A stretch of DNA of 64,000 bases from Corylus avellana. Taxonomy: Eukaryota > Streptophyta > Magnoliopsida > Fagales > Betulaceae. The stretch spans positions 18,166,838 to 18,230,837 of the forward strand of contig NC_081547.1 of the NCBI RefSeq assembly GCF_901000735.1, given 5' to 3'. Shown piece after piece: positions 35,946-46,918 of the stretch (position 1 is the stretch's first letter; each line of letters opens with the position of its first letter). The position numbers were made by a program, and so were the translations under genes. The notes beneath the pieces were generated by a model, which saw only the letters and a list, made by a program, of their open reading frames with translations, did not search any database and had not been told where the DNA came from.

Positions 35946-38900
35946 TAGGGCTGGCAAAATAGGTCTGCAGGTTGACTCGTTTATGACTCGCGGGTACCCG
36001 CGACCCGTTTAAGGTATACCCAAACACGACCCTTTTAGTTAACGGGTCGGCCCCACCAGACACAACACGACACGGGAATTTTCATGGGTCACCCAACACG
36101 ACCTGTGAGAGCCGTTTAAAATAATGGGTCGCGCCAGGTCAACACGACCCGTTTAATTAAAAAAGTGATTTGTTTTTGTTTTTAAATGAAATAATAATAG
36201 TTTTAGCAATTATCTCTTGAAATTAAACTCCTAGTAGGCTAGCAGCACCAAATCACTTAATAGTTATAAGTTAATAGGCTTAATTGTCTAATAAAAAAAA
36301 AATAAAAAAAAAACTACATCATCATTACAAATTTACAAATCCAAATTGGGTTCCCATTTTTGCCACTTGTTGTCCACTCTTGAATAGTTGAATGATCCAC
36401 AAATATGTTAATTTTAACATGCTCCAGATGAACTTTGAATTTCACAAGAATTGATACTATCCAATGTCATAATATCCTCTTCTTCGTTATCCACCTTCAA
36501 AGCTTATTCTATATCAAAAGATAAAAGAAATTAATGTCATTAAAGTAAGATAAAAAAAATACAAGTAAATGAAAAACATTAAATATGCAAATAACTAATA
36601 TTACCTTGCTCTCCATATAACCAATCTCTAGTGCAAACAAATGCCTCAACAATATCAGATTTGAGTGAACTCCTATATTGATCAATCACATGTCCACCAA
36701 TACTAAAAGTGGATTCTGAAGCAACAGTAGAAATAGGAATACTCAGAATATCATGAGCCATGGCAGCTACTTCAGGATAACGAAATTCATTTCCTTTCCA
36801 AAATGAAAGGATGTCAAATCTCGCATTCTTATCCACATACTTGGGTTCATCCAAATAAAGTTCTAATTGAGTCTTTTGTGCATCAGAATCGACTCCATCA
36901 AATGCTAAAAATTCTTACATGAAAGAGAGAATATAAACATAAAATTAGTAAGTGATTATGAGTATAAATATAATATACTAAGTTAGTAAGTTACTAACAT
37001 GCTAAGAAACTTATGATATTAATCACCTTTGCCCAATCTGAGTCTTCTTGTGGCCGAACAACTGTGGAGCTTGAAGTTGTAGGAGCACTATACTCCATAA
37101 AAAGAAACATTCTCATACTCCTTAGAATCAACTCCATAAATCTTCGTATAGTAATACTTAAAAGGTGAAGCTTGTAACGAGGATCTAAGACAACTGCAAT
37201 GGCCAACGCTACACTGAATTCTGACCAATGTTTCTCAAATTTAGTGAGCATTTGATTTGCCATTAATCACTTATACCCATCTTCGCTCACAACTTCTTGC
37301 TTCAAGTTCACATAAATCAATGCAACTATGAGAAAGTATAAATTGGTTGTGGGATATTTGGTACCAAAAAAAGCACATGTAGCATGATAAAAGCAACCTA
37401 AGAAACTACTGATATCAATCACCTTTTCCCACTCAAGTGAACTAGGACAAAACTTATAGTTTTTATCAGTCATCTCTAAATAAACAAAAACACGCTTATA
37501 GTGAATAGCACTCTCAAGCATAAGATATGTTGAATTCCATCTGGTTGGCACATCTTGTCTTAACCCCTTGTTACTGTCCAATGACATTTGATTGACAGCC
37601 TGAATAAAACTTTGTTTTCTCACTTGTGATCCTCTAAAATACTTAACACTATCTCGAATATTTTGGATAACATAAGTGATCTCTTTCAATCCATCTTGCA
37701 CTATCAAATTAAGAATATGGGCACAACAACGCATATGAAACAACTCACATTCACAAAGAAGGGCTTTCCTCATGTTTAATGTTTGTTTTAGTTACTCAAC
37801 ACAAGTATCATTAGTAGAAGCATTATTTAATGTTATAGAGAAAACCTTTCTATCAATCCCCCACTCTTGTAGCAAAATATCTATCTTGTCAGCCAAAGAT
37901 GCACCATTATGTGGTGGGGGCATAAATGAAAAGCTTAACACCCTTTTAGATAATACCCAATTTTTGTCAACAAAATGTGCAGTAAGGCAAATATACCCAT
38001 CAATTGTCAAAAAAGTCCACAAATCAAATGTGAAACTAATCCTCCCAGGACAAACATTGAACAAAGACTTAACCTTTTGTTTCTCCAACATATGCATCTT
38101 AACCAATTCAACCTTAGCAGTATTTCTAGAGATTAATGGTATATCACTACACAAGTATCTACGCATTTCTCTTATACCATCATATTCAACATATGAAAAA
38201 GGCAAGTCATGCTTAATAATTGTAGCAACCAACAATTCTCTATCCTTTTAGGACAAAATTTTGAGGCACTTACTGACCGAGTTCCTTGACCTCTAGATAG
38301 GAGCAATTGCTGAATATTATGACCATTTTTCCCCCCACAAACCTTCATATACTTCTATAGATTTCCAGTTCCATGTGAACTGTTAGCTATATATTTATGA
38401 TCACAAAACTTGCATTTTGCCCATATCCTTGGGTCATTTGGATCTGTAGAAGGAAGTTCATCAAAATGGCTCCAAACTGTTGAGGTCTTCTTACACTTCT
38501 TCTGGACCCTTTTTTTCATCATCGGATTCGTATGAACAGAAGGATCTTCTATTGTATTTATTTCAACCACATCGTCATCGAATACAATCGAATCTTCGTT
38601 AATCACCTACACACATAATTGTTAGTAAGTTAGTTAAAGATAAGTTCAAGGCTTCAAGTAAGAATTAAACCAGATTTAGTAATGCTACCACAAAACTAGA
38701 ATTAAGTATGCATTAATTCTTTGTCATTCATCAAACACATTGTTTGTTGTCATTAATTAAGTAAGCATTTCCGTTTGGTTGTTGACAACTTAGAATAACA
38801 GTAAGTAGACCATTCATCAAACACATTGTAGGCATTTATTTATCAACAAAAACAACAAATTTCAATTCTAATAAATACCCATTTAAAGAACAGCAATTGG

Positions 38901-39685
38901 ATTATATACATGTTTTTCTTAGAATCAGAGTCTAGAATAACAATTATGGATTTTTATTTATCAACAAACACAACAAACTTTCAATTCTAACAAATAGTCA
39001 AATGCCCATTTCAAGAACAGGGATATATACATGTTTTTCTTATAATCAACCTATCAGAGTGGTTAATTCAATGATTCATGCATGCCAACACCCACACAGG
39101 CCACACCAACACACTGACACCATCTCATGTGCAAACAACAATCACTGCAACAACCGAACAGCCTACCAAGCAACCCCACAAAATCAGAGCATGAGACTTG
39201 AGAGAGCAAGAGACTGAAGAGAGAGATACATACCAGATACGACATTGGCGGAAGAGAGAGAGCGGTAGTGCGACGTCGGTGGCGCAGCAAAGAGAGGGGG
39301 AGAGCGGCAGCGAGCAGAGAGTGGAAAGAGAGAGAATGGCGAGCAGGAGAGAGTGCGTCTGTGAGACGGAGAAAACGAGAAAGAGACTAGGAGAGGAAAA
39401 TCAATGGAGAAAGAAAGAGGGGCGGCGCAGTGTGAGGAGAGGGTCTGCAGAGCTGGAAAAAATCATAAACGTTTTTCCTTTAGGTTTAAAAAATAAATAA
39501 ATAAATAAGTGTCTGGCGGGTCACCCACAGGTGACTCGTGACACGACCAGCCAGACACCTCATAAACGGGTGATAAACAGGTCGACCCGTTTATGACCCA
39601 AACCCATTTAAGGTAAACTCAAACCCGCTAATTTCGTATCGTGTTTGTGTCAGGTTGTCGGGTAGTGTCAAAATTGCCAGTCCTA
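35946..39685 (-). mobile_element. hAT transposon (Ac-type), nested in CACTA transposase
   Basis: Termini are TAGGGCTGGCAAAA at 35946 and the inverse of TAGGACTGGCAATT ending at 39685, flanked by an 8-bp target duplication, the diagnostic length for hAT elements. Both subterminal regions carry repeated GACCCGTTTA-type words. Total 3.74 kb. It contains one minus-strand transposase pseudogene. It interrupts the CACTA transposase coding sequence. Confidence 0.92.
36604..38606 (-). pseudogene. hAT transposase (BED finger, RICESLEEPER-like), broken
   Basis: The minus strand encodes a BED zinc finger (VWSHFDELP, CKFCDHKY) near 38480-38390, then the hAT core (SFTFDLWT, LNNASTND, RCCAHILNLIVQDGL, DVPTRWNSTYLML). 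A DUF-type linker follows (AVVLDPRYKLHLL), then the C-terminal dimerisation region (DILSFWKGNEFRYPEVAAMAHDILSIP, STVASESTFS). In-frame stops occur near 37792 and 37264. There is a shift and stop within the BED region, where the first expected histidine is replaced by tyrosine (KYMKVC). A GT-AG intron is likely at about 36914-37025. It is not able to make a full protein. Confidence 0.88.
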
Positions 39686-39693
39686 GGAATATC
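39686..39693. other. hAT target-site duplication, right
   Basis: GGAATATC, partner of GGAATACC at 35938-35945. Confidence 0.85.
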
Positions 39694-41917
39694 TGTTCCA
39701 TCTTGCACAAAGTGATACAGCCGTCACCCTATAGTCGGTCCATATCCTCTTGTGTCAATGTTATTGAACATAGGCCCCTGAAGAATGCAGACATCTCAAC
39801 AAAACGTTTAACCACATTACCTGGCAGTGATCCACGCAAAGCAATAGCTAGAAGCTGTTGCATCAGTACGTGATTGTCATGACTCTTTAAACCCAATATC
39901 GTACATTTCTTAAGTCGTATACAACGGGAAATGTTTGAGGCATATCCGTCGACTACCCTTACATTTCGTAGCACTTTCAAAAAAATGTGTTTTATCATCC
40001 TTGGACATTGTGTGGGAAACTAGGGGCATATAGGTTTTACCATCCTTTCCCGTGTAGGAATAAAGTGTATGTCTCAAACCCTTTTCTTGCAAGTCTGTGT
40101 GGGATTGGAGGCTGTCCTTCGTTTTCCCTGGAATGTCCAATATTGTGCCAAGTTTGTTGTCCATCACATTTTTCTCTATGTGCATGACATCAAGGTTGTG
40201 CTGCAATAAATTATCTTTTTAATACGGCAACCTAAAGAAAATACTTTTCTTCTTTCACACTACATTATTAGTACTTTTCTTCCACTTCTTTCCTTTTTCT
40301 TTATCATTTGGCTTTGCCTTACCGGCGTTCTCATCCCCAAATACCATCCCTTCTAATTATCTCAGGATTTCATCTCCACTTGACACATCGGGGGCATATT
40401 CTAATTATTAGTTGCCGTCAAATGTTCTTTTGTTCCACCATCAAGGATGATCCATGGGCAAGTATCACTTGTGCCCTGTAAAACACCATTTATAACCGTG
40501 TTTTAACCGTCTAGACCTTGTCAAATGCATACAGCAAGGACATGCCTTCTCACCCTTGGTAGGCCATCCAGACAAATCTGCGTATGCGGGGAAGTCATTA
40601 ATTGTCCACATCAACTACGCTCGCAACACAAAATTCTTTTTCTTTCAGACGTCAAATGTGCTTAGCCTTACATTCCATAGTTCCTGTAACTCCTCAATTA
40701 AGGGTTGAAGGTAGACATCTATATCCATTTCAGGTAAACTTGGGCCTGAGATAATCAGGGATAGTATGAAAGACGTCTGTTTCATGCACATCCAAGGAGA
40801 CAAGTTGTACGGTACAAGCATTACAAGCCAAGTGCTATGAGATGTGCTCATGTTCCCAAATGGATTAAATCCATCCGAGGTTAGTCCAAGCCTTACATTC
40901 CTACTGTCCGCTGAAAATCTCAGATGTAAATTGTCGAATGACTTCCATGCTTCAGCGTCGGCCGGATGCCTCAATACGCCGTCCTTAGTGTGGTCGTCTG
41001 CATGCCACCTCATATAGGGCACAATATGCTCTGACATAAACAGCCTTTGTGGTCATTGTATGAGTAGAAACCACTGCAACACCTTCACCGGACGTTTCTT
41101 ACTCGACGATATGGGTTGACCATCCTCATCTAAATGGATTGCATCCTTCCATTTAGATTTTTCACAGACGGTACATGAATCCAACTCCTTATTACCCTTC
41201 CAAAATAACATATAGTCATTACGACACACCAAAATCTTCTCATACCCAAGTCTCATGTCCCATAGAAAGTTTTTTCACCTCATATGTATTAACTGGCAAA
41301 GTTTCGTCGCTCGCAGGCAGCAACTGATTTATGAACTCAAGGAAAGACGAGAATATCACGTTACTAAGTCCACCAACGCACTTCAAGTTGTACAGATGTA
41401 CAGTTGCATTCAGTTTGCTATATTTGGTCCCAGCATGAAGTGGGTTCTCCGCCTTTTTAAGAAGGTCGTAATACTTTAGTACTTCACCTTTAGCGGCTTC
41501 TTGGTTCACAATTTCTTCACCCCTTTACACCACGTCCTAAGGCTCATAATTGTCTTCCCTAACTTCGTGCAAGTCGAATAAATCACGCAACATAGTGTGC
41601 ATGTCTCCACCCTAATCTGTGCTTGCACCTTCATCTGCGGCCGGGCGATTCGAATTAGAGCTTGTAACAGGACCCCATACATGCTTCTCACCATGCTAGT
41701 ACCAATGTGTGTATGTACTCATTATTCCTTTACCCCCTGTCAAGTGGTCAAATACGAAACCGGGCGGGTGGCGCTGGTTATTTCGACAAGTCTTACAAGG
41801 GCAATAGATGAATCCATTAGGGGTTATACAGTTACTAATTGCAAAGTCCACAAACAATCTACACTCGTCTCTGTATTCCCTCGTACCCCTAGATTTTGTC
41901 ATCCAAGTCTTGTCCAT

Positions 41918-42781
41918 TTTTCTCTACGTACAATAACGAACAAATATATAATAAGTAAAAATAACAAATAAACACATACATATTTAAATGATATATGGCA
42001 TATTGGGGACTTCCAATTAAATAAATCCAACTAGGTTTTTCCTTTTTTTTTTGAACAAGTAATTTACATGATGTAAATTACAAGACCTAAACAAAACCAA
42101 AACTAGTCCATATTTATATGCATTTGGCATGGGGACTTCTAATTAAATTAATTAATCTAGATAGGTTTGTTAATGTTAGTTTTTTTTTTTTTTTTTTTTT
42201 TTTGTTATTGTTTAAAAACATGTATGCGCCTCTAAATTTGTAAAACCGAAACAACATAAAACTAACATTAAGTATACAAATTGCATGCATGTTCATGTAT
42301 GTACTATACCTAGCTACCATATATAAAAAAAAAATTTAAATATAATTTAAATCAAATAATTCACACAAATATATATATGGACAAATGAATTTCTTACTTT
42401 TCAATCATTAAACATGCATATTAATTTCTTCAAACCCCAAATGTTGTCATTTCTAACAAATTAAACACCAATATATATATATATGTCCGTCTCATCACAT
42501 CATCAGGTATATATACCTGATGATGTGATGAGATTGATAGAGAGATCGAGCTGGCCAGAGTAGTATCGCCGGAGGGAGAAGTGACTGCCGCCGGAGTCGA
42601 GCGAGCGTGAGAGAGAGAGAGAGAGAGCGAGCGAGCTTGAGAGAGAGAGCGGCGGCGAGTAGTGCCGGCGGTCGAGGAAGAAAAAGCAGAGGGAGAAAAG
42701 GTTACGGCACGAGAGGAGGAAGAAAGAGGAGGGAAAGGAAAAAAAAGAGGGGAGGCAGCTGGCTCGCGCCTCCTGATGACA
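41918..42781. other. Leader/promoter part of the CACTA transposase gene
   Basis: Non-coding DNA between the start of the minus-strand transposase and the plus-strand coding fragment. It holds a T run (about 42180-42203), an AT microsatellite, a 44-bp palindrome at 42490-42533, a GA microsatellite near 42607-42650 and purine-rich sequence to 42760. The open frame that begins at 42662 is mostly this purine-rich DNA up to about 42780. Confidence 0.5.
42490..42533. repeat. Perfect 44-bp palindrome
   Basis: Each base from 42490 to 42511 pairs with its partner from 42533 back to 42512, with the axis at TATATA. The half-site reads TCTCATCACATCATCAGG outward to centre, and there is no spacer. It is located upstream of the CACTA transposase and close to the proposed inversion breakpoint. 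Confidence 0.95.
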
Positions 42782-43066
42782 TTTAAGGGATACAAGGTTG
42801 ACGAATATGGCCTAATGCTTGTCAACTTTGAAAACCTTGTCCACACGGGAGAGCTGATTACTGATGAGTCGTATGTGCTAACTTCACAAGTTGATCAGGT
42901 ATTTTACGTCCAAGATGATGGGGACCCAGATTGGGCTTGCGTTGTAAGGACTAAACCTAGAAACGTATACGACATTGGTCAAGGTGAAAGGCCTCATGAT
43001 ACATGTGCCAACTACCACGAGTGTGAGCCGTTCCTATTGACCAGTAATAATGATCACGATCCGTAA
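42782..43066 (+). pseudogene. CACTA transposase 3' end (second half of DUF4216), displaced
   Basis: From about 42782 the plus strand reads GYKVDEYGLMLVNFENLVHT, then SYVLTSQVDQVFYVQDDGDP and WACVVRTKPRNVYDIGQG, ending at a TAA at 43064-43066. This is the second half of a DUF4216 domain, the C-terminal domain of plant En/Spm transposases. No first half precedes it on this strand. Instead, the first half ends at 34882 on the minus strand without overlap. The upstream residues from 42662 are purine-rich filler. Confidence 0.85.
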
Positions 43067-43349
43067 GATCACATCGAATACGTCAGACTAGACTTAGATC
43101 CAAACCAAGCATATGTGATTGAATAAAAGTTGTATATATATATATATATATATCTGTGTGTGTGTGTGTGTGTGTGTAATTCACATTAATTGACTGGTTT
43201 CCTGTTGTTTCTTGCTACATTGATTGGTAGTTGTTCACTAATTATTACATCAACACAATTAATTGGGTGAGTCATTTACATATGGTAGTGCATATTTCAT
43301 ACATTGTATACGTAATTAATTGGGTGCGTTCTGTCTTTCGCAGGTTGAT

Positions 43350-44165
43350 ATGAGCACTAGGGGGAAGACAAGAGCACGAAGGTCCACATCTTTAGTGCAG
43401 CAGTCTACGGCGCAAGGGTCTCCATTGTACCACCCTGGTGACAGCGAGCAACAGGACGATGCTATGCTTATGAGGCAGCAGGTTGGGTATCGACCATTAC
43501 TTCCAGATGATGTGGAAGGGGAGACCTCTGTCCCTAATCCATATGGTCCAACAGGCTAGACCCAGCTGGGGTATCGGTATGAGCCGTCTTTGTACGACAC
43601 AAATGCATCCTTTCATCCACCTCCCCTACCGACGATAAGCGATTTAGGGGTGTGTTATCATGGCCATGTGGAGTGCTCTACAGCCAACCTAGTGCTGGTA
43701 TGGACAACAGTGAGACAGAGGCCCCGGAGGACCTGCCTGGTGGGACAAGTGTCACGGATGACTCATAGCCCGAGGACATTGCTCCAGCCCAGTTAGGCCC
43801 TCGCCAGGTCCGGACGATAAGTATATATGCAAAGAATACCAATCTATACGTCTTTATTATTTGTAGTTAGTATTTAATTTGAAATAACTAACATCGGTAA
43901 TTATTAATGTGTTAGGTATCAATCCAGATGGAAGCACCTGTTTAGAGGTGTTCACCATGAACGACTTGAACAGGTTGCCGGGGTCCCCGCTGGAAAAAGG
44001 ATCGTACTCGAGTACAATAATTGGTGGCAGCCCGTAGGATTTAGCGCTCTAAGGTTTAGCTGGATGACCGGTAAGATTATAATAAGTAGAAATTATGTTA
44101 GAATACGGGACGACTGGACGAAGGTACCAGAGCATACGAAGGAGGATATATGAGACGCCTTGATG
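43350..44165 (+). pseudogene. CACTA second gene, TNP1-like (Transposase_24)
   Basis: A first exon-like part opens with MSTRGKTRARRSTSLVQQST near 43350 and continues with a hydrophilic Pro/Gln-rich stretch containing stops. A second part from about 43918 reads RYQSRWKHLFRGVHHERLEQ and GKRIVLEYNNWWQPVGFSAL. It ends with DDWTKVPEHTKEDI, the pattern of the Ptta/En/Spm Transposase_24 domain. A likely intron separates them (about 43818-43916). It lies downstream of the transposase 3' end in the same orientation, the usual CACTA gene order. It is broken by several stops and lost beyond 44170. Confidence 0.75.
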
Positions 44166-44219
44166 GTATGTTTTAACTAGATGTTATATGATAGCATGTG
44201 TATTTCTAATGCATGTATA

Positions 44220-44250
44220 CACACACACACACACACACATATATATATTT
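44220..44250. repeat. (AC)n(AT)n microsatellite at a duplication junction
   Basis: A simple repeat between CACTA sequence and the start of the duplicated Rab7 segment. Confidence 0.9.
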
Positions 44251-44251
44251 T

Positions 44252-44282
44252 AACAAAATTTAGAAAATTTCTAAATTTTGTT
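44252..44282. repeat. Inverted repeat at the duplication junction
   Basis: Two 15-bp arms (44252-44266 and 44268-44282) pair perfectly around one base. The right arm and following bases (44267-44286) are the inverse of 20381-20400, sequence that also occurs directly just downstream near 44310. Confidence 0.9.
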
Positions 44283-44362
44283 TCAGAAATTCACAAGCTA
44301 TAAACATTTATGAAACAAAATTTAGAAATTCAAGAAGCAAAATGTGTGTTCATTGCTCTCAC

Positions 44363-44859
44363 CTGCAATGTGAACAACCTATCTTCAAACTGAACTTCCT
44401 TGGTCAGAAAATCTGCTCCTATAGTCGCCTCATACTGATTACTAAACTTACGATTCACATACCTAACCACAACAAATTAACAACAATCAAACACCAATCC
44501 AGTCATTACAAAACCCAACAAAAATTAAATGACAAAATTGAAAAGATAAAACAAATTTAGAAATTCAGAAAACACATTCAAGATTCGAGTTTTAGAGGGT
44601 ACTAATTCATCAGAGACGTCTTCCCCACCCTGCCAAATAATCAAGCAAATTGCACATTACTCCAAATTCTATACAACTAGTTAAACAAAAAATAAAAATC
44701 ACAAAATCTTAAATTAAAATATATCAATTTCCTCCATTTTCTCACCAAACAAACGAAATTAAACAAAAAAAGGAAAATAAATTTTTTTTTAAAAAAAACC
44801 GTTTACCCGCTGTCACCTAGGATTATGACCTTTAGAAGCATGCGGCGACGAGAAGCCAT
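44363..44859 (-). pseudogene. Rab7 (RABG3) pseudogene, exons 1-3 only
   Basis: Exon 1 (44807-44859), exon 2 (44608-44634) and exon 3 (44363-44462) match the intact gene at 20434-20925 with splice sites kept. Exons 4-7, including the WDTAGQ, NKxD and prenylation motifs, are absent because the duplication starts inside intron 3. In exon 2 the last bases changed so that the codon formed across the exon 2-exon 3 junction becomes TAG instead of the glutamine codon. Exon 3 also has a Lys-to-Glu change before the switch I region. It cannot make a GTPase. Its promoter region is retained, so a short transcript is possible. Confidence 0.93.
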
Positions 44860-45892
44860 GGATGAGAGTAATAATTTGAGATTTAGGGTTTCTTAGACAA
44901 AAGAATTAGGGAAATTTAGGAAATCCTGTATATGTGATTTGAATTCAATCCGACAGTTCTTGTTTCTGTGGGTTTTACTATGGTTGGGACGAGAGCCAAT
45001 CACGGAACGCCAGCGAGAGATGCGGTTTCGGAGATTCGGAGGTCCCGAGTATGCCATTGTTTTTGCAGCAAATTTACCTTTTGAACCACGGCAAAAATTT
45101 TGTGCCTAATTAACGGGTTAAAATATTCCTTAACAGATAAGCTTCGTCGGCGATTTTGAAAATATTTTTAAAACTAAAATTAAATATTTTCAAATATCTC
45201 TCTTCATATCTCAACATTTTTAAAAATATTCCTTAAGAGCTAGTGTCTAATGAAATAGAAGTCACTAATTCGAATCCCCTTCCCTAATTCGAATCTCCCT
45301 CCCCCTCTTGAGCAGACATGTTAAAAAAATAAAAACAGAACTGTTGTCTTCTCTCTCTTTTCAATTCTTTGAAAGAAAACTAAATTATCTTCGTTACACT
45401 ATTAAACAACTATTTTTACTTTTCTCCCACAAAATTCATTTCACTTTTATATTACATCAATCGAATTTTATTACTATTTATATAAAATAAATAAAATTAA
45501 GAAAAAGCTTTTCCAAACACGGTTACAATTCCAAAGTTGCTTTTAAAAAATTGGAAGACTTTTTTTCTTTTTTGTGGTGTTTTTAAGTGATGGATACCTT
45601 TTAAGAGGTGATGGAGACATGGTGGAGAATGATTTAACAGTCTCACCATATGCTTTGAAGTATATTTAGTAGTAGTTCCAAAGTCAAGTAAATGTAAAGC
45701 ATGGTGACTGTTTAATTACTCTTTGTAGTTTGGCATGATTATACTTATAAGGTAAGTCATATATTGCACCCACAACAAATAAATGGGCTACGCCTATGGA
45801 TATGATGATTGTTTTCTTGCCATTTTATGCCAAAAAAAAAAAAATATTGACATTTCCACACAAGGGGAAAAGACTGGAGGGAGGATACAAAC
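44860..45892. other. Duplicated Rab7 promoter/intergenic region
   Basis: Counterpart of 20926-21987, with small indels around 45225-45320. No gene was seen. Confidence 0.6.
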
Positions 45893-46082
45893 TAGGGGCT
45901 TATTTGTTAAACAATACCCCCCTTCCCAAATACTATTTATTTCATTCCCCAAAAAATTAACATTAAAACATTCTCACTTTTAAATCACATCATTTACTTT
46001 TTATATCATATTATTTTCTTTTTAAATTTTTTTTATTGTGAATAGTGCCGTGGAAAAGCCATGTTTGCCAAACACTACCCTA
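45893..46082 (+). repeat. MITE-like repeat, family M, copy 3
   Basis: Counterpart of 21988-22275 carried by the duplication, with an internal deletion of about 90 bases. The right end GTTTGCCAAACACTACCC is the best preserved terminus of the family. Confidence 0.6.
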
Positions 46083-46132
46083 ATGACCTCCGCTTCATAA
46101 GACGTGGTCCCCACCTAATTGAATTACCCTTT

Positions 46133-46137
46133 ATGGA
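46133..46137. other. Target-site duplication, left
   Basis: ATGGA before the 5' LTR. ATGAA follows the 3' LTR at 56331-56335. The unoccupied site in copy 1 (about 22330) reads ACGGACAACC, confirming the insertion point. Confidence 0.9.
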
Positions 46138-46864
46138 TGTTAGGTCATGGATCAGCCCATTTAAATATTCAACAGTCTTTAGGCCCAATCTGCGAAGGCC
46201 CAAGACCTGGACGTGAGTCTCTTGCATCCGAGACCCAGTAAGCCGAGTCCCTTGCATCCGAGACCTACATCCGAGACCCCTTAAGCCGAGATCGTAAAGT
46301 CCGAGACTAACTCAGGACGACAGGACTCGGCAAAGGGAATAACTCAGATATCTTAAAAGATGTTGTTAGTAAATAAGCAATCCTGTTGTTTATTAAGATA
46401 TCATTTTTATTTACAATCCAAATCTTCTATATATCAATGAAGATATGTCAGTTAGCATCTAAGGTCGCCAAGGCGACCAAGTCCCACTCGGGCCCCTGAT
46501 CTCAGGATATTAAAATCATGGAACAACTAACAAACATGATCCTACATTCAAATGTTTGTTCAGTTGATATCAAGGGATAAAATTCCTGAATATGTGGGAA
46601 ATCAAATCCTCTCCCTGCCTATAAATACAAGTCCTATTATCAAAGCAAAGGTAATCACAACTCTCGCTATCTGATCTCCATAGTTATTGACAATATCTTT
46701 TCTCTTTCCCATTCTGACTTAGGCATCGGAGTGTTCCCGCCAGCTCACCCTCGGTCACTTCGATCCTTCTTTCTTCTTTGTTGTACAGTCAAATAGTTCG
46801 TGCGTTGGTCAACTCAAGCTCGGCACGCGTGCCATGTCATCATCTGGAAAACTGTGCATCAACA
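46138..46864 (+). repeat. 5' LTR
   Basis: 727 bases, TG...CA. It contains several CCGAGACC words near 46215-46310, a TATAAATA box at 46620-46627 and the GACTTAGGCATCGGAGTG box near 46717. Confidence 0.96.
46620..46627 (+). promoter_or_regulatory. LTR TATA box
   Basis: TATAAATA in CCTGCCTATAAATACAAG. The same sequence is at about 56085-56092 in the 3' LTR. Confidence 0.75.
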
Positions 46865-46866
46865 AT

Positions 46867-46884
46867 TTGGCGTCGTCTATGGGA
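46867..46884 (+). promoter_or_regulatory. Primer-binding site
   Basis: TTGGCGTCGTCTATGGGA starts two bases after the 5' LTR. It is a slightly changed form of the TTGGCGCCGTCTGTGGGA primer site of Tat-type plant Gypsy elements. Confidence 0.85.
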
Positions 46885-46918
46885 ACTTCGATTTTCATCA
46901 GTTCTCTACTAATCGAGG

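Larger units (their letters stand above)
34882..41917 (-). pseudogene. CACTA TNP2/TNPD-type transposase, broken and C-terminally split
   Basis: The minus-strand order matches plant En/Spm transposases. From 41917 it has an N-terminal transposase-associated domain (MDKTWMTKSRGTREY, YCPCKTCRN), then Transposase_21 (LGLTSDGFNPFGNMSTSHS near 40870; LDVMHIEKNVMDNKLG near 40190). A DUF4218-like part follows (LKSHDNHVLMQQLLAIALRG near 39880; AEGYIATELVTLSLRYLD near 35670), then the first half of DUF4216 (NGKLFRTLPYNAGKMT, CVPTVDGETYYGKLT) ending at about 34882. Many stops and frameshifts exist, and a hAT element interrupts it at 35938-39693. The missing second half of DUF4216 is found on the opposite strand at 42782, suggesting inversion. 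Confidence 0.85.
33179..44240. mobile_element. CACTA (En/Spm-type) DNA transposon, rearranged, right end missing
   Basis: The left terminus CACTACAAAAAAAAATGTG starts at 33179, preceded by ACT at 33176-33178 as a possible 3-bp target duplication. Arrays of TTGACGTGTCA words follow, as in CACTA subterminal regions. Inside are a TNP2/TNPD-type transposase, mostly on the minus strand (34882-41917), and its 3' end plus a TNP1-like gene on the plus strand (42782-44165). No matching ...TTTTGTAGTG terminus was found. Recognisable sequence ends at an (AC)n(AT)n run at 44220-44250, where the duplicated Rab7 segment begins. A hAT element (35946-39685) is nested inside. Confidence 0.82.

Noticed and set aside
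39198..39500. A 100-codon Arg/Glu-rich frame
   Set aside because: It lies in GA-rich DNA of the hAT element between transposase and terminus and has no protein signature.
41597..41971. A 124-codon plus-strand frame
   Set aside because: The minus strand encodes the transposase-associated domain of the CACTA transposase here.
42662..42781. N-terminus of the plus-strand DUF4216 fragment as a real protein start
   Set aside because: The first 40 codons are purine-rich microsatellite-like sequence. Coding similarity begins only near 42782.
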